DNA of 64,000 bases. Source: Alphaproteobacteria bacterium (GTDB lineage: Bacteria > Pseudomonadota > Alphaproteobacteria > UBA828). Position numbers and translations under genes: made by a program. Below, in pieces: positions 36,885 to 46,099 of this stretch (its first letter is position 1; each line of letters starts with the position of its first letter). The stretch is from positions 62,001-126,000 of the forward strand of contig JAJDVB010000106.1 in assembly GCA_022826345.1 (NCBI GenBank), given 5' to 3'. The notes under the pieces are model-generated. The model saw only the letters and a program-made list of their open reading frames with translations, ran no database searches and was not told the origin of the DNA.

Positions 36885-37844
36885 CTAGTCCAGCTCCACC
36901 GCGTAGGCCGAGGCGGGCAGTGCCTCGGGGATCAGCCCCTGGGCCTGGAGGAAGGCGGCGAAGCGCTCGTAGCGCGCGGTGTCGAGCGCCGCCGGCCTGA
37001 GTGCGAAGCGCGGCAGCGTGTCGCGCCAGGCGCGCTTGTTGAGCTCGTCGTCCAGCTCCTCCCGGCCACGCAGGAAGAGCTGCCAGGACTCGTCCGGGTG
37101 GTTGATGAGGAACTGGACGCCGCGTTCCAGGGCATCGACGAAGTTACGGAACGCCGGGTCGCCTTGCCGCTCGGTGTGTGCGACGACGATGAGCTCGTCG
37201 TAGGGGGGCACGCCCTCTTCCTCGATGTAGAAGGCGCGGCCGGGGTGGCCCTCGATATCCATCTGGTTGAGCTCGAAGTTGCGGTAGGCGCCGATGACGG
37301 CATCGACCTGGCCGGAGAGGATCGACGGCGACAGCGAGAAGTTGACGTTGACCAGCGTCACGTCCTCGATGCTCAGGCCGTGGCGTTCGAGCATCGCGCC
37401 CAGCAGCGCGTCCTCGAAGCCGCCCACCGAGTAGCCGACCGTGCGCCCCTTGAGATCGGCGATCGACTGAATCGGGCCGTCGGCAAGCACCAGCATCGTG
37501 TTGAGGGGAGTCGCCACCAGCGTCGCGATCCTGACGAGCGGCAGCCCCTCGGCCACCTGGAGGTGAAGCTGCGGCTGGTAGGAGACCGCGAGGTCGGCCT
37601 TTTCGGCAGCGACCAGCTTGGGCGGGTCGTTGGGATCGGCCGGCGCGATCAGCTCGACCTCAAGGCCGGCTTCCGCAAAGTAGCCCTTCTCCAGCGCCAC
37701 GAAGAGGGGCGCGTGGTCGGGATTGACGAACCAGTCGAGCAGAACGGTCAGCTTCTCCACCGCATCCGCCGGCTTCGGCGCGATCAGGGCCGCCGCCAGG
37801 CACAGGGCGAGCGCCGCCATAAACGTCTTTGCCATGGTCCGCAT
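36885..37844 (-). CDS. thiY: Thiamine-precursor ABC transporter substrate-binding protein (NMT1/THI5-like)
   Basis: This 319-residue periplasmic binding protein has a signal sequence of about 28 residues ending ADA, and the NMT1/THI5-like segments LDWFVNPDHAPLFVALEKGYFAEAGLEVEL and VNFSLSPSILSGQVDAVIGAYRNFE. The family binds formylaminopyrimidine or hydroxymethylpyrimidine. It is the last gene of a three-gene ABC operon that begins with a TPP riboswitch, which strongly supports the thiamine link. Confidence 0.93.
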   Translation of the reverse strand: MRTMAKTFMAALALCLAAALIAPKPADAVEKLTVLLDWFVNPDHAPLFVALEKGYFAEAGLEVELIAPADPNDPPKLVAAEKADLAVSYQPQLHLQVAEGLPLVRIATLVATPLNTMLVLADGPIQSIADLKGRTVGYSVGGFEDALLGAMLERHGLSIEDVTLVNVNFSLSPSILSGQVDAVIGAYRNFELNQMDIEGHPGRAFYIEEEGVPPYDELIVVAHTERQGDPAFRNFVDALERGVQFLINHPDESWQLFLRGREELDDELNKRAWRDTLPRFALRPAALDTARYERFAAFLQAQGLIPEALPASAYAVELD

Positions 37845-37867
37845 GTGTCATCCTCCCTGTTGATGGA

Positions 37868-38608
37868 TCACGTGTCCGGTTGCCAATGAAGGGCACGGCG
37901 CAGCACGTGGTCGATGATGAAGTAGATCGACACCGCGAAGACCGCGAGGGTGAGCAGCGCGGCGAACATCAGGTCGATCTGCATGCGTGCGTTGGCGTGC
38001 AGCATGAGGAAGCCGAGGCCTGCGCTCGATCCCACCCACTCGCCCACGACGGCGCCGATGGGCGCCACCGCCGCCGCGACGCGGACGCCCGAGGCCAACG
38101 CGGGCAGCCCCGCCGGCACACGGATGCGCCACATGGTCCGCCACGGGCTCGCGCCCATGGCGCGGGCGAGGTCGAGCCAGCCCGGCTCGGTGCGCCGGAG
38201 GCCGTCGAAGAAGTTCGCGGCCACGGGGAAGTAGATGATGAGCGTCGCCATCGCGACCTTGGACGCGATGCCGTAGCCGAGCCAGAGCACGAGAATCGGC
38301 GCCAGCGCGAAGACCGGCACCGCCTGGGATGCGACCAGCACCGGCAGCAGCCAGAGCCGCGCCGGCCGGACGTACGTGAGCACCAGGGCGCTGATCACGC
38401 CGAGCAGGGTGCCGAGCACGAGGCCGAGGGCGATCTCCAGCAGCGTGGTCTGGGCGTGGCCCAGGATCAGGCCGGCGTGCTCCCACCAGGTCACCCCGAC
38501 CCGCGCCGGCCCCGGCAGGATGAAGTGGGGCGTGTCGGCCAGCCAGACCACCGCCTGCCAGACCAGGACCAGGAGGCCGCAGATCGTCGTCAGCCTGAGG
38601 ACGCGCAT
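37868..38608 (-). CDS. thiX: Thiamine-precursor ABC transporter permease
   Basis: This 246-residue permease belongs to the SsuC/TauC/ThiX family, with about six membrane helices and the EAA-like loop RAMGASPWRTMWRIRVPAGLPALASGVR that contacts the ATPase. It lies between the ATPase and the binding-protein gene, with 15- and 23-base gaps. The TPP riboswitch upstream indicates a pyrimidine moiety of thiamine as cargo. Confidence 0.93.
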   Translation of the reverse strand: MRVLRLTTICGLLVLVWQAVVWLADTPHFILPGPARVGVTWWEHAGLILGHAQTTLLEIALGLVLGTLLGVISALVLTYVRPARLWLLPVLVASQAVPVFALAPILVLWLGYGIASKVAMATLIIYFPVAANFFDGLRRTEPGWLDLARAMGASPWRTMWRIRVPAGLPALASGVRVAAAVAPIGAVVGEWVGSSAGLGFLMLHANARMQIDLMFAALLTLAVFAVSIYFIIDHVLRRALHWQPDT

Positions 38609-38623
38609 TCCAAGCCCTGGCCA

Positions 38624-39391
38624 TCAGTGGGGCCGCGGGCCGACGCCGGTATCGTCGGCCGCCGTGAGCCGCTCCAGCAACTCGGCGTGCAGGGCCTGGA
38701 GGGAGCGGTCGCCGAGCCTGCGGGGCGGGGGGCCGTCCGGTGCGGCTGCAAGCGCCAGCGAGGCCGGGCGGCCGGCCATGACGTAGATGCGCTCCCCCAG
38801 CCGGAGCGCCTCCAGCGGATCGTGGGTGACCAGCAGCACCGTGCGCCCGGCGAGGAGGCCCGAGGCAAGCTCCTGCAGCCTGGCACGCGTGATCGCGTCG
38901 AGCGCGGAGAAAGGCTCGTCCATGAGCACGATGGGGCGGTCTTCCATCAACGTGCGGGCGAGCGCGACGCGCTGGCGCATGCCGCCGGAGAGGGTGCGGG
39001 GCAGAGCGTCGGCCTCGCCGCCCAGGCCCACGCGCTCCAGCATCGCGAGAGCGCGCTCACGGTCGGGCTTCTCGCCCCTGAGGCGTGCGCCGAGAGAGAC
39101 GTTGCCGAGGGCGCTCAGCCACGGCATGAGCAGATCCTGCTGCGCCATGTAGGCGACCGACGCACCGCCCAGGACGTTCAGGCTGCCGGACTCGAGCCGC
39201 TCCAGGCCCGCGATGACCCGGAGCAGGCTGGACTTTCCCACACCGCTCGGCCCCAGCAGGCAAGTCCAGCGGCCCCGCTCCAGGGCGAGCTCCAGGCCGT
39301 CGAAGAGCAGCGCGTCTTCGAAGCCGAAGCGCGCGCCTTCGACACGGACGGCGAGGTCCGACTCGGATTGCAGGTTTTCTGGCGGGGTCAC
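38624..39391 (-). CDS. thiZ: Thiamine-precursor ABC transporter ATPase
   Basis: This 255-residue ATPase has Walker A GPSGVGKSS, the signature LSGGMRQRVALARTL, Walker B IVLMDEPFSALD, and the switch histidine in VTHDP. The start is GTG at 39391. The AGGA that would serve as ribosome-binding site lies within the conserved 3' end of the TPP riboswitch, some 8 bases before the GTG, so TPP binding should block translation directly. Confidence 0.95.
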   Translation of the reverse strand: MTPPENLQSESDLAVRVEGARFGFEDALLFDGLELALERGRWTCLLGPSGVGKSSLLRVIAGLERLESGSLNVLGGASVAYMAQQDLLMPWLSALGNVSLGARLRGEKPDRERALAMLERVGLGGEADALPRTLSGGMRQRVALARTLMEDRPIVLMDEPFSALDAITRARLQELASGLLAGRTVLLVTHDPLEALRLGERIYVMAGRPASLALAAAPDGPPPRRLGDRSLQALHAELLERLTAADDTGVGPRPH

Positions 39392-39397
39392 GTCTCG

Positions 39398-39482
39398 TTT
39401 CCTACGCCGGTCCTAACCGGATCAGGTTCAAGGGGTCGTCGGAGTGGGTCCGACCTCTCAGCCGCGCACGGCTCCCCCAGAG
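39398..39482 (-). promoter_or_regulatory. TPP riboswitch (thi box) controlling the ABC operon
   Basis: On the minus strand the sequence has all conserved parts of the thi box: GGGGGAGCC, GGCTGAGAG, a variable P3 stem with arms GGTCGG and CGACGACC, CCCTTGAACCTGATC, the stem CCGGTTAGGACCGG, and CGTAGGA. The 3' end abuts the GTG of the ATPase gene and contains its likely ribosome-binding site. No terminator hairpin with U-run lies between it and the gene. Control is therefore most likely translational. Confidence 0.95.
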
Positions 39483-39490
39483 CGGATTCG

Positions 39491-39519
39491 ATTGTGGCGA
39501 AGCGGCCGCCGCGTTGCAA
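39491..39519 (-). promoter_or_regulatory. Sigma70-type promoter of the riboswitch operon
   Basis: On the minus strand TTGCAA (39519-39514) and CACAAT (39496-39491) are exactly 17 bases apart. Transcription would start near 39484, right at the 5' edge of the TPP aptamer. Confidence 0.7.
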
Positions 39520-39727
39520 GGACGCCGGACTTTCTTCATTTCCCTCAATCGCCGGGCGCTCGCATCGCGCGCCCGCGCGCGTATCCGCGCGACGCTCGCT
39601 TGGCTCCGCGCTTCGCGCGCGGCGCATTCGCGCCGTCCGGGCCTGGCGGCCCGGTCCCTCTCATGTGCTACATCTCGACTGTCGCCGGTTTAGGTGCGGC
39701 GGTGGAGCCGATTTTTTGGGGCAGGCG

Positions 39728-40495
39728 ATGGAATGGAGCGATACGGGGATCGTCCTCTCCGCCCGCCGCCACGGCGAAAACGCCGCCGTCGTCTCGCTGC
39801 TCACCGAGCATCACGGCCGCCACGCCGGGCTGGTGCACGGCGCGCGCGGACGCCGGGCGCGCGGGCTCTATCAGCCGGGGAATACGCTCACGGCCCGCTG
39901 GCAGGCGCGACTCGCCGAGCACCTGGGCCGCTTCACCTGCGAGCTCGTGCGGGCGCGCGCGAGCCTCCTGTTGGACGACCCACCCCGCCTCGCGGCGCTT
40001 GCCGCCATCTGTGCGCTGATTGAGGCAAGCCTGCCGGAGCGGCTTCCCTATCCGCAGGTCCACGGCGCCACCGGGCGCCTGCTCGACACGCTCGAAGCGA
40101 GCGAGCGCTGGGCCGAAGCGGTGGTCCATTGGGAGCTTGCGCTGCTCGCAGAGCTTGGCTTCGGTCTCGATCTTTCGGCCTGCGCGGCGACCGGCGCGGT
40201 CGATGACCTGGCCTACGTCTCGCCCCGCAGCGGGCGGGCGGTGTCGCGTGAGGCTGCCACGCCCTATGCGGACAAGCTGCTCTCGCTGCCGTCCTTCCTC
40301 GCGCGGCCGGAGGATAACGCCGCCGCCTCTGCCGCCGACATTGTCGCCGGGCTCCGGCTGACCGGCTGGTTCTTCGAAAAGCACGTGTTCGCGGAGCAGG
40401 GCGGCCGCATGCCCGCGGCCCGCGAGCGCTTCATCGACCGCTTGCAGGCTGAGGCTGCGCCACGCTCCACCACACCGATGGAGCAAGACCCTTAA
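39728..40495 (+). CDS. recO: DNA repair protein RecO
   Basis: RecO loads RecA on SSB-coated DNA with RecR. The frame is open far upstream, antisense to the transporter genes, but the real start is the ATG at 39728 giving 255 residues beginning [41 protein letters not shown], the typical OB-fold N-terminus. The C-terminal helical domain ends at 40495. The zinc-cluster cysteines seen in some RecO proteins are absent. It lies 31 bases before parC. Confidence 0.95.
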   Translation: MEWSDTGIVLSARRHGENAAVVSLLTEHHGRHAGLVHGARGRRARGLYQPGNTLTARWQARLAEHLGRFTCELVRARASLLLDDPPRLAALAAICALIEASLPERLPYPQVHGATGRLLDTLEASERWAEAVVHWELALLAELGFGLDLSACAATGAVDDLAYVSPRSGRAVSREAATPYADKLLSLPSFLARPEDNAAASAADIVAGLRLTGWFFEKHVFAEQGGRMPAARERFIDRLQAEAAPRSTTPMEQDP

Positions 40496-40513
40496 TCCAC
40501 CCGCCGCCTGTGC

Positions 40514-40519
40514 TATAGC
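40514..40519 (+). promoter_or_regulatory. Possible -10 element just before parC
   Basis: TATAGC preceded by TGC gives an extended -10-like sequence ending 7 bases before the parC ATG. If used, the transcript would be leaderless or nearly so. No clear -35 box is seen. Confidence 0.25.
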
Positions 40520-40526
40520 GGCTGTC

Positions 40527-42761
40527 ATGGCGCGAATCGCAAGCGAGGCTGCAACGGAGGGCACGGTCCAGCCCGTGCCGCTCGGCGATGCGCTGAGCGA
40601 GCGTTACCTGGCCTACGCGCTCTCCACCATCACCGCGCGGTCGCTGCCCGACGTGCGCGACGGGCTCAAGCCGGTCCAGCGCCGTCTCCTCTACGCGATG
40701 CGCGCCCTCAAGCTCGACCCCGACGCGGGCTTCAAGAAGTGCGCGCGCGTCGTGGGCGACGTGATCGGCAAATACCACCCCCACGGCGATACTGCGGTGT
40801 ACGACGCCCTGGTGCGGTTGGCGCAGACCTTCGCCGCGCGCTACGCGCTGGTCGAAGGACAGGGCAACTTCGGCAATGTCGACGGCGATAACGCTGCCGC
40901 GATGCGCTACACCGAGGCCCGGCTTACCGAGGTCGCACAAGCCCTGCTCGACGGCCTCGACGAGGACGCCGTCGACTTTCGCGAGACCTACGACGGCGGC
41001 GACAGCGAGCCCGTGGTGCTGCCGGCGGCGTTTCCCAACCTGCTCGCCAACGGGGCGACGGGAATCGCCGTGGGCCTCGCCACCAGTATCCCGCCCCACA
41101 ACGCCGGCGAGCTCTGCGACGCGCTCACCGCGCTCCTGAAAGATCCCAAGCTCTCGGACGACGCCCTAGTGGCGCTCGTGCCCGGACCGGACTTTCCGAC
41201 AGGCGGCGTCCTGGTCGAGGACCGGGACCAGATCGCAGAGGCCTATGCGACGGGGCGGGGCGGCTTCCGGGTCCGCGCGCGGTGGGAGAAGGAGAGCATC
41301 GGCCGCGGCCAATACCAGATCGTGGTTACCGAGATTCCCTATCAAGTGCAGAAGGCGCGGCTGATCGAGCGCATCGCCGAGCTGCTCCAGGCCCGCAAGC
41401 TCGCCCTGCTCGCCGATGTACGGGACGAATCGGCCGAGGACGTGCGCATCGTGCTGGAGCCCAGGAGCCGCACGGTTGAGGCCGAGCTCTTGATGGAGAT
41501 GCTGTTCCGCCAGACCGAGCTGGAGACCCGCATCGGGCTCAACATGAACGTGCTGGATGCGGCGGGCGTGCCCCGCGTGATGACGCTCAAGCAGGTGCTG
41601 CAGGCCTTTCTCGATCATCGGCGCGAGGTCCTGCTGCGGCGCACCGCCCATCGGCTGGCGGCGATCGCTCACCGGCTCGACGTGCTCGGCGGCTATCTCG
41701 TCGCCTACCTCAATCTCGACGAGGTGATCCGCATCGTGCGCGAGGAGGACGAGCCCAAGCCCGCGCTCGTGGCCGCGTTCGGGATCAACGACGTGCAGGC
41801 TGACGCGATCCTCAACATGCGCCTGCGCGCGCTGCGGCGGCTGGAGGAAGAGGCGATCCGGCGTGAGCACGAGGCGCTGGAGGCGGAGCGCGGCCGGCTC
41901 CAAAAACTCGCGAACAGCAGGCGCCGGCAGAAGACCGCGCTCGCGGCCGAGATCGCGGAGATCAAGACGCGCTTCGGGCAGGAGGTGGAGCTTGGCGCGC
42001 GCCGCACCGCCATCGGCGAGGCGCCCCTGCCGCAAGAGGTGCCCGTGGAGGCGCTGGTGGAGCGCGAGCCGATCACGGTGATCTGTTCGGCCAAGGGGTG
42101 GATCCGCGCGGTCAAGGGGCACGCCGAGGCGGAGACGGCGGTGCGCTACAAGGATGGCGACCGCGAGCGCTTCCGCTTCCATGCCGAGACCACGGACAAG
42201 CTGCTGCTCTTCGCCACCAACGGGCGCTTCTACACGCTCGCGGCGGATCGCCTCCCCGGCGGGCGCGGTTTCGGCGAGCCTGTGCGCCTGATGGTCGACC
42301 TCGGCAACGATCACGAGGCGGTCGCACTCTTCGCTCACCGGCCCGGCCGGCGGTTATTGGTGGCGGCGAGCGACGGGCGCGGCTTCTTCGTGCCCGAGGA
42401 TGACGTCGTCGCGCAGACCCGCACGGGGCGCCAGGTGCTCAACCCGGCGGAAGGGGCGGAGGCTGCGGTCTGTGTCGAGGCGGCCGGCGATACGGTCGCG
42501 GTCGTCGGCACCAACCGGCGCTTACTTGTGTTCCCCGCCGGCGAGATGCCCACCATGACGCGGGGCCGGGGTGTCATCTTGCAGCGCTACCGCGACGCGG
42601 CGCTCTCGGACGCGCAGGTGTTCGACGGCGCGAAGGGCCTGCGCTGGCGTTCGGGCACCGGCGTGCGCACCGAGACGGCGCTCGACCAGTGGCGCGGCAA
42701 GCGTGGCCAGGCCGGCCGCGCCGCGCCGCGCGGCTTCCCGGCAGCCAACCGCTTCCTGTGA
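40527..42761 (+). CDS. parC: DNA topoisomerase IV subunit A ParC
   Basis: This 744-residue protein cuts and rejoins DNA to unlink replicated chromosomes, with ParE. The GyrA-type N-terminus [22 protein letters not shown] is present and the catalytic tyrosine is Tyr128 in [10 protein letters not shown]. The quinolone-determining segment reads [13 protein letters not shown], with Thr89 where E. coli ParC has Ser80 and Asp93 where it has Glu84. The C-terminal domain has the blades of the beta-pinwheel. The length is typical for alphaproteobacterial ParC; a GyrA identity is less likely because the C-terminal domain is short. Confidence 0.94.
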   Translation: MARIASEAATEGTVQPVPLGDALSERYLAYALSTITARSLPDVRDGLKPVQRRLLYAMRALKLDPDAGFKKCARVVGDVIGKYHPHGDTAVYDALVRLAQTFAARYALVEGQGNFGNVDGDNAAAMRYTEARLTEVAQALLDGLDEDAVDFRETYDGGDSEPVVLPAAFPNLLANGATGIAVGLATSIPPHNAGELCDALTALLKDPKLSDDALVALVPGPDFPTGGVLVEDRDQIAEAYATGRGGFRVRARWEKESIGRGQYQIVVTEIPYQVQKARLIERIAELLQARKLALLADVRDESAEDVRIVLEPRSRTVEAELLMEMLFRQTELETRIGLNMNVLDAAGVPRVMTLKQVLQAFLDHRREVLLRRTAHRLAAIAHRLDVLGGYLVAYLNLDEVIRIVREEDEPKPALVAAFGINDVQADAILNMRLRALRRLEEEAIRREHEALEAERGRLQKLANSRRRQKTALAAEIAEIKTRFGQEVELGARRTAIGEAPLPQEVPVEALVEREPITVICSAKGWIRAVKGHAEAETAVRYKDGDRERFRFHAETTDKLLLFATNGRFYTLAADRLPGGRGFGEPVRLMVDLGNDHEAVALFAHRPGRRLLVAASDGRGFFVPEDDVVAQTRTGRQVLNPAEGAEAAVCVEAAGDTVAVVGTNRRLLVFPAGEMPTMTRGRGVILQRYRDAALSDAQVFDGAKGLRWRSGTGVRTETALDQWRGKRGQAGRAAPRGFPAANRFL

Positions 42762-42791
42762 AGTCGGAGCCGGGGCTTCAATCCCGGCACG

Positions 42792-44393
42792 TCAGAACGC
42801 CGCGTTGACGCCCACCATGAAGACGTCGGAGTGGGCGGAAGCATCGCTGATGGTGCGGTCCGGCATCACGTCGCCGTTCTCGTTCCTGATGCTGCCGCCG
42901 CTCATGAAGTTGAGAGGCGCGAATCCGTCGACGCGGATGTATTCGGCGAAGAGCTTCACGCTGGGGAGGGCGAACCATGCGGTGCCCAGCACGAGCTGCT
43001 CCTGCTTTTCCCACGGCGCGCCGTTGGGTCCGGCCTCGAAGCGGCTGAACTCGGCGGAGAGATCGAGCGGCCCTTCGGAGAGGTCGAACCGGTACTTGGT
43101 GCCGATGTCGAAGCTCTTCACGTCACTGGCCGCGAACTCCGGCATGCCGGGGTTGAAGGTTCCAGGCCACACGTCGAGGGTACGGGCAAACTCCCCCTTG
43201 AGCGTAAAGTTGCCTGCGACGAGCCTGCCGTAGATGTCGAAGGCCGGGTTGTTGTCCCGACAGGGCAGGAAGTGCGCGATCGGGAAGTCCTGGCAGTAGG
43301 CGGAGCCCCGCAGATAGGAGCCGCCCAGAAGCAGCGTCTCCGTCGATCCCAGATCGAACGTGTAGTTCGCGTCCAGGGCGATGTTGTTCAGCCTGCTCGG
43401 GACGGCGGTTTCCTCCACGGGCATGTTGGCTGCGCGGAACTGCGCGCCGCCCTGGACGCCCATGACGGAGAGGTTGAGGTCATCGCCTGCGTAGCCCAGC
43501 GTCACCCCGTTGGCCAGCGCGCCAAAGGCATGCCAGACGGTGGATGCCGTGAACGGGTTGACCGTGTCGGTTAGCCCGAAGGGCACATCCATCTTGCCCA
43601 GGCTGGCATAGACGGGCGAGCGGTCGAGGTTGCCGAACAGCGCGTAGGCACGGCGCATCTGCAGCTGGTTGCGTTCCAGGTCGGTATTGGTGCCGGCGCC
43701 GAAGCTTTGCTCCGGATCGAAGAGCATCTCCGCATAGCCGGTTATCCAGTCGCCGAGCGAAGCCGTGAAGCCGAGTTGCGCCGAATGGATCGTCGCCTCG
43801 GAGACCTCGTCCCCCATTTGGTTGGTCGAGGTGGGATGGCGCATCAGGTAGCCGAATTTCTCGGCCCTGTTGCTGATTTGGTAGTTTGCGATCGCCGTCA
43901 CCGCTCCATGCACATGCACGCTGTCCGGGGCGAGGGTGCCGTCCCTCTTGCGTTCGAGGATCAGACGCTGCTTGCGGTTGATGTTGGAGGTCGGATCGAG
44001 GATTTCGTAGCCATAGCCGGGATCGACACGGACGAAACCTGCTGTGCCTTCCCGCTGCTGAGCGGCTGACCGGGGAGCCGACTCCTCCGGTTCAGCCGGT
44101 TTCACTCCTTGGGCCTGGAGCGCTTCGATTTCGCGCCGGAGCTGCCGGTTTTCCTCCTCCAGTCTGTCGAGGCGTGCGGTCAAGTCATCGAGCGAATCGG
44201 CGCGCGCTGTCCCAGAATCCCAACACAAAGACATCACAAGGGTGACGCTCAATACAACAAGAAAACATTTCAGAGGAAACGAAATACTACCAGAGTAACT
44301 GTCGATTCTATCAATCCTCTTCGCAAAGAAGAGCGCGTGTATGAATCTGCGACTGCATCTGTATGGTACGCGCCAAGCAAAGCCGATATCCAT
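42792..44393 (-). CDS. Outer-membrane porin with N-terminal coiled coil, LbtU-like
   Basis: This protein of up to 533 residues has a hydrophobic signal segment (PLKCFLVVLSVTLVM, residues 41-55) ending near TARADS, a short coiled coil LTARLDRLEEENRQLRREIEALQ, then alternating aromatic-rich beta strands ending in Phe, the outer-membrane barrel signal. It resembles LbtU-family siderophore porins, but the function is inferred only. AGGAGAAAG lies 10-12 bases before the ATG at 44393, which supports that start although it makes the region before the signal segment unusually long (about 37 residues). Confidence 0.8.
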   Translation of the reverse strand: MDIGFAWRVPYRCSRRFIHALFFAKRIDRIDSYSGSISFPLKCFLVVLSVTLVMSLCWDSGTARADSLDDLTARLDRLEEENRQLRREIEALQAQGVKPAEPEESAPRSAAQQREGTAGFVRVDPGYGYEILDPTSNINRKQRLILERKRDGTLAPDSVHVHGAVTAIANYQISNRAEKFGYLMRHPTSTNQMGDEVSEATIHSAQLGFTASLGDWITGYAEMLFDPEQSFGAGTNTDLERNQLQMRRAYALFGNLDRSPVYASLGKMDVPFGLTDTVNPFTASTVWHAFGALANGVTLGYAGDDLNLSVMGVQGGAQFRAANMPVEETAVPSRLNNIALDANYTFDLGSTETLLLGGSYLRGSAYCQDFPIAHFLPCRDNNPAFDIYGRLVAGNFTLKGEFARTLDVWPGTFNPGMPEFAASDVKSFDIGTKYRFDLSEGPLDLSAEFSRFEAGPNGAPWEKQEQLVLGTAWFALPSVKLFAEYIRVDGFAPLNFMSGGSIRNENGDVMPDRTISDASAHSDVFMVGVNAAF

Positions 44394-44746
44394 ACTTTCT
44401 GCTTTCTCCTGCGGGCGATGGGCAGCGTTGGCGCAATTCCGCTATATGATTCCTTGCCCGGCGTTGGATAGCGGACAGAGCCATCCCCGTATGGAACTGC
44501 TGCAAGGCGGTGAGGCAGACATAACTAATGCGATGTGAAGATAACATATTCATATATTGAGACGGTCGTCAATCGAAAGCGATATGGCGCCTTGACAGAT
44601 TTGACTGACACTGATTGCGCGCACTTTGGGCTACATCAATATTGATATCACTATTCGTAATATGTTAATCGAAATATCTAGTGCTGGGTAGCCAGTGATT
44701 CCCGCCGGCTTAGCCTTGGGCTCGTCCCCTGGCGACCGTCCGGTCA
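44394..44746. other. AT-richer non-coding stretch upstream of the porin
   Basis: This 353-base region is markedly AT-richer than its surroundings. On the minus strand TTGACG at 44572-44567 and TATGTT at 44548-44543 are 18 bases apart and could be the porin promoter, about 150 bases before its start. The palindrome ATCAATATTGAT lies at 44635-44646. No gene was recognised. Confidence 0.45.
44635..44646. repeat. 12-base perfect palindrome upstream of the porin
   Basis: ATCAATATTGAT is its own reverse complement. It sits about 65 bases upstream of the -35-like element of the porin gene and could be a regulator-binding site. In AT-rich DNA such palindromes also arise by chance. Confidence 0.35.
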
Positions 44747-45061
44747 TCATGGAGGCCACTGTGAAGGGGAGAGCGGTGTTGCCGGGTACCGAGGGGCAGG
44801 CCCAGCAGATTTCGTGCCTACCATGATGACGTCATGGTTGGAGCATTCCGCCTCGAGCGCACCGTCCGCGTTCGCCGTCCCAATCGTCAGGAACAAGGCC
44901 GCCGCGAGACCGACGCTCAACGCGAATAGCAAAATTCCAAGACCAAAAGCGACTCTGTGTCTATTTCTTCGGTCATCGCTTGAGCTGGACTCCACCAAGG
45001 CATCGTTGGCGAAACTGTTGCTGCGCCGGCCGTGCAGGGACTCTGCGTGCTTACGTTCCAT
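44747..45061 (-). CDS. Possible small membrane or secreted protein
   Basis: This 104-residue reading frame has a polar N-terminus, one strong hydrophobic segment AFGLGILLFALSVGLAAALFLTIG (about residues 38-61) ending in TANADG, which could be a signal peptide or anchor, and a C-terminus with ECSNHDVIMVGTKSAGPAPRYP. No family was recognised and no clear ribosome-binding site is visible. It is the only plausible gene in the AT-richer stretch between the porin and bioD. Confidence 0.4.
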   Translation of the reverse strand: MERKHAESLHGRRSNSFANDALVESSSSDDRRNRHRVAFGLGILLFALSVGLAAALFLTIGTANADGALEAECSNHDVIMVGTKSAGPAPRYPATPLSPSQWPP

Positions 45062-45415
45062 AGAGTCTGGTTCCCGAGGCGGACCTCGGCGAGAAGTGCC
45101 GCGACTGCTTCATTTGCTCCCGTGCAATCACCGGTCGGCAGCCAGTCAGGGCAACGAGCTGGCCACCGTCAGCCCACAAACGCGTGGTTCACATCGTGCA
45201 ACCGTGTCGAAGTACGAGGGTTCCATAAGTCATGCCGATATTCAATCGACTATGATATGTCGTCATATCATATATCGCAGCGATCAAGTTCATATGCGCC
45301 GCAGGGCATGGCGTGGGTTTTTGAGCGTCGCTCCACGCACCAACCCGCTATACGCGTCGTTATGAAAGCTGAGGTGCCCGCTGAACGGTGGGAGGGTGTG
45401 TCCTCTAGCGGTGGC
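45062..45415. other. Non-coding stretch between the small ORF and bioD
   Basis: This 354-base region lies upstream of the possible small membrane gene and downstream of bioD. It holds the 22-base dyad at 45251-45272. Open frames on the plus strand have no recognisable domain and no ribosome-binding site. No tRNA was seen. Confidence 0.45.
45251..45272. repeat. 22-base dyad, TATGATATG-TCGT-CATATCATA
   Basis: Two 9-base arms are exact reverse complements around a 4-base centre. It lies about 190 bases upstream of the possible small membrane gene and 144 bases past the bioD stop. It has the size and symmetry of a dimeric regulator operator. No U-run follows on either strand, so a terminator is unlikely. 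Confidence 0.55.
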
Positions 45416-46099
45416 TCAGCCGTCCAAGAGGCCCAGCGCGCGGGCGAGGAGAGGGGCCTCGCGCCAGGGGGCAGAGGAGGCAGAGAGACGCGGTACGTGC
45501 GCGATGGATAGCGGCCCGGCATGTCGGGCGATGGTCTCCGCCGTCTCCGCTGGTGGCACCGGACTCTCCGGCGATTCACTGATGACGAGACCGGCGACCT
45601 TGATGCCGCGCCCGCGAATGGCCGCGAGCGTGGTCAGCGTGTGGCTTATGGTGCCGAGATAGCTGCCCGTCACCACCAGCGCCGGCGCGCCGAGCGCCGC
45701 GATCCAGTCCAGCACGGTGTGGTCGTCGTTCAACGGCACCATGGCCCCGCCGATGCCCTCGATCAGCAACGGATCGCCCTCGGCGGTCCGGCAGTAGGCG
45801 ACGATCTCTGCCAGGTCGAGGCGGCGTCCCTCGCGGGCTGCGGCCATGTCCGGCGAGAGTGGGGCCCCGAAACGCCAGGGCGTGATCTCGGCGACTGTGG
45901 ACTCTGTCACCGCCTCGCCCAGGCTCGCGAGGAGGACGCCGGGGTCGCTCTCTGCAAGCGTCGCCGGGTCGTAGCCGCTGAGCACCGGCTTGAGCGCGCG
46001 CACCGGCCGCCCCGCCGCGCGAAGCTCGTGGCAAAGCGCGGCCGCGACGAGGGTCTTGCCGATCTCGGTGCCCGTGGCGGTGACGAAAAGCGTGCTCAT
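45416..46099 (-). CDS. bioD: Dethiobiotin synthetase BioD
   Basis: This 227-residue protein forms the ureido ring of dethiobiotin from diaminopelargonate, CO2 and ATP. It opens MSTLFVTATGTEIGKTLVAAAL with the P-loop, has the ALKPVLSG substrate segment, and LLIEGIGGAMVPLNDD. Its start overlaps the bioF stop by 4 bases (ATGA at 46099-46096), so it is translated with bioF. bioA and bioB are not in the window. Confidence 0.95.
   Translation of the reverse strand: MSTLFVTATGTEIGKTLVAAALCHELRAAGRPVRALKPVLSGYDPATLAESDPGVLLASLGEAVTESTVAEITPWRFGAPLSPDMAAAREGRRLDLAEIVAYCRTAEGDPLLIEGIGGAMVPLNDDHTVLDWIAALGAPALVVTGSYLGTISHTLTTLAAIRGRGIKVAGLVISESPESPVPPAETAETIARHAGPLSIAHVPRLSASSAPWREAPLLARALGLLDG

Noticed and set aside
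37829..39727. Plus-strand open frame running into recO from inside the transporter genes
   Set aside because: This part is antisense to thiX and thiZ and lacks any domain. RecO itself begins at 39728.
42792..44393. Assigning the porin firmly as a siderophore porin
   Set aside because: LbtU similarity is a resemblance from memory; no siderophore genes or Fur box were recognised nearby.
44814..45511. Plus-strand frames in the AT-richer stretch
   Set aside because: They lack domains and ribosome-binding sites, and overlap the better small-protein candidate or bioD.
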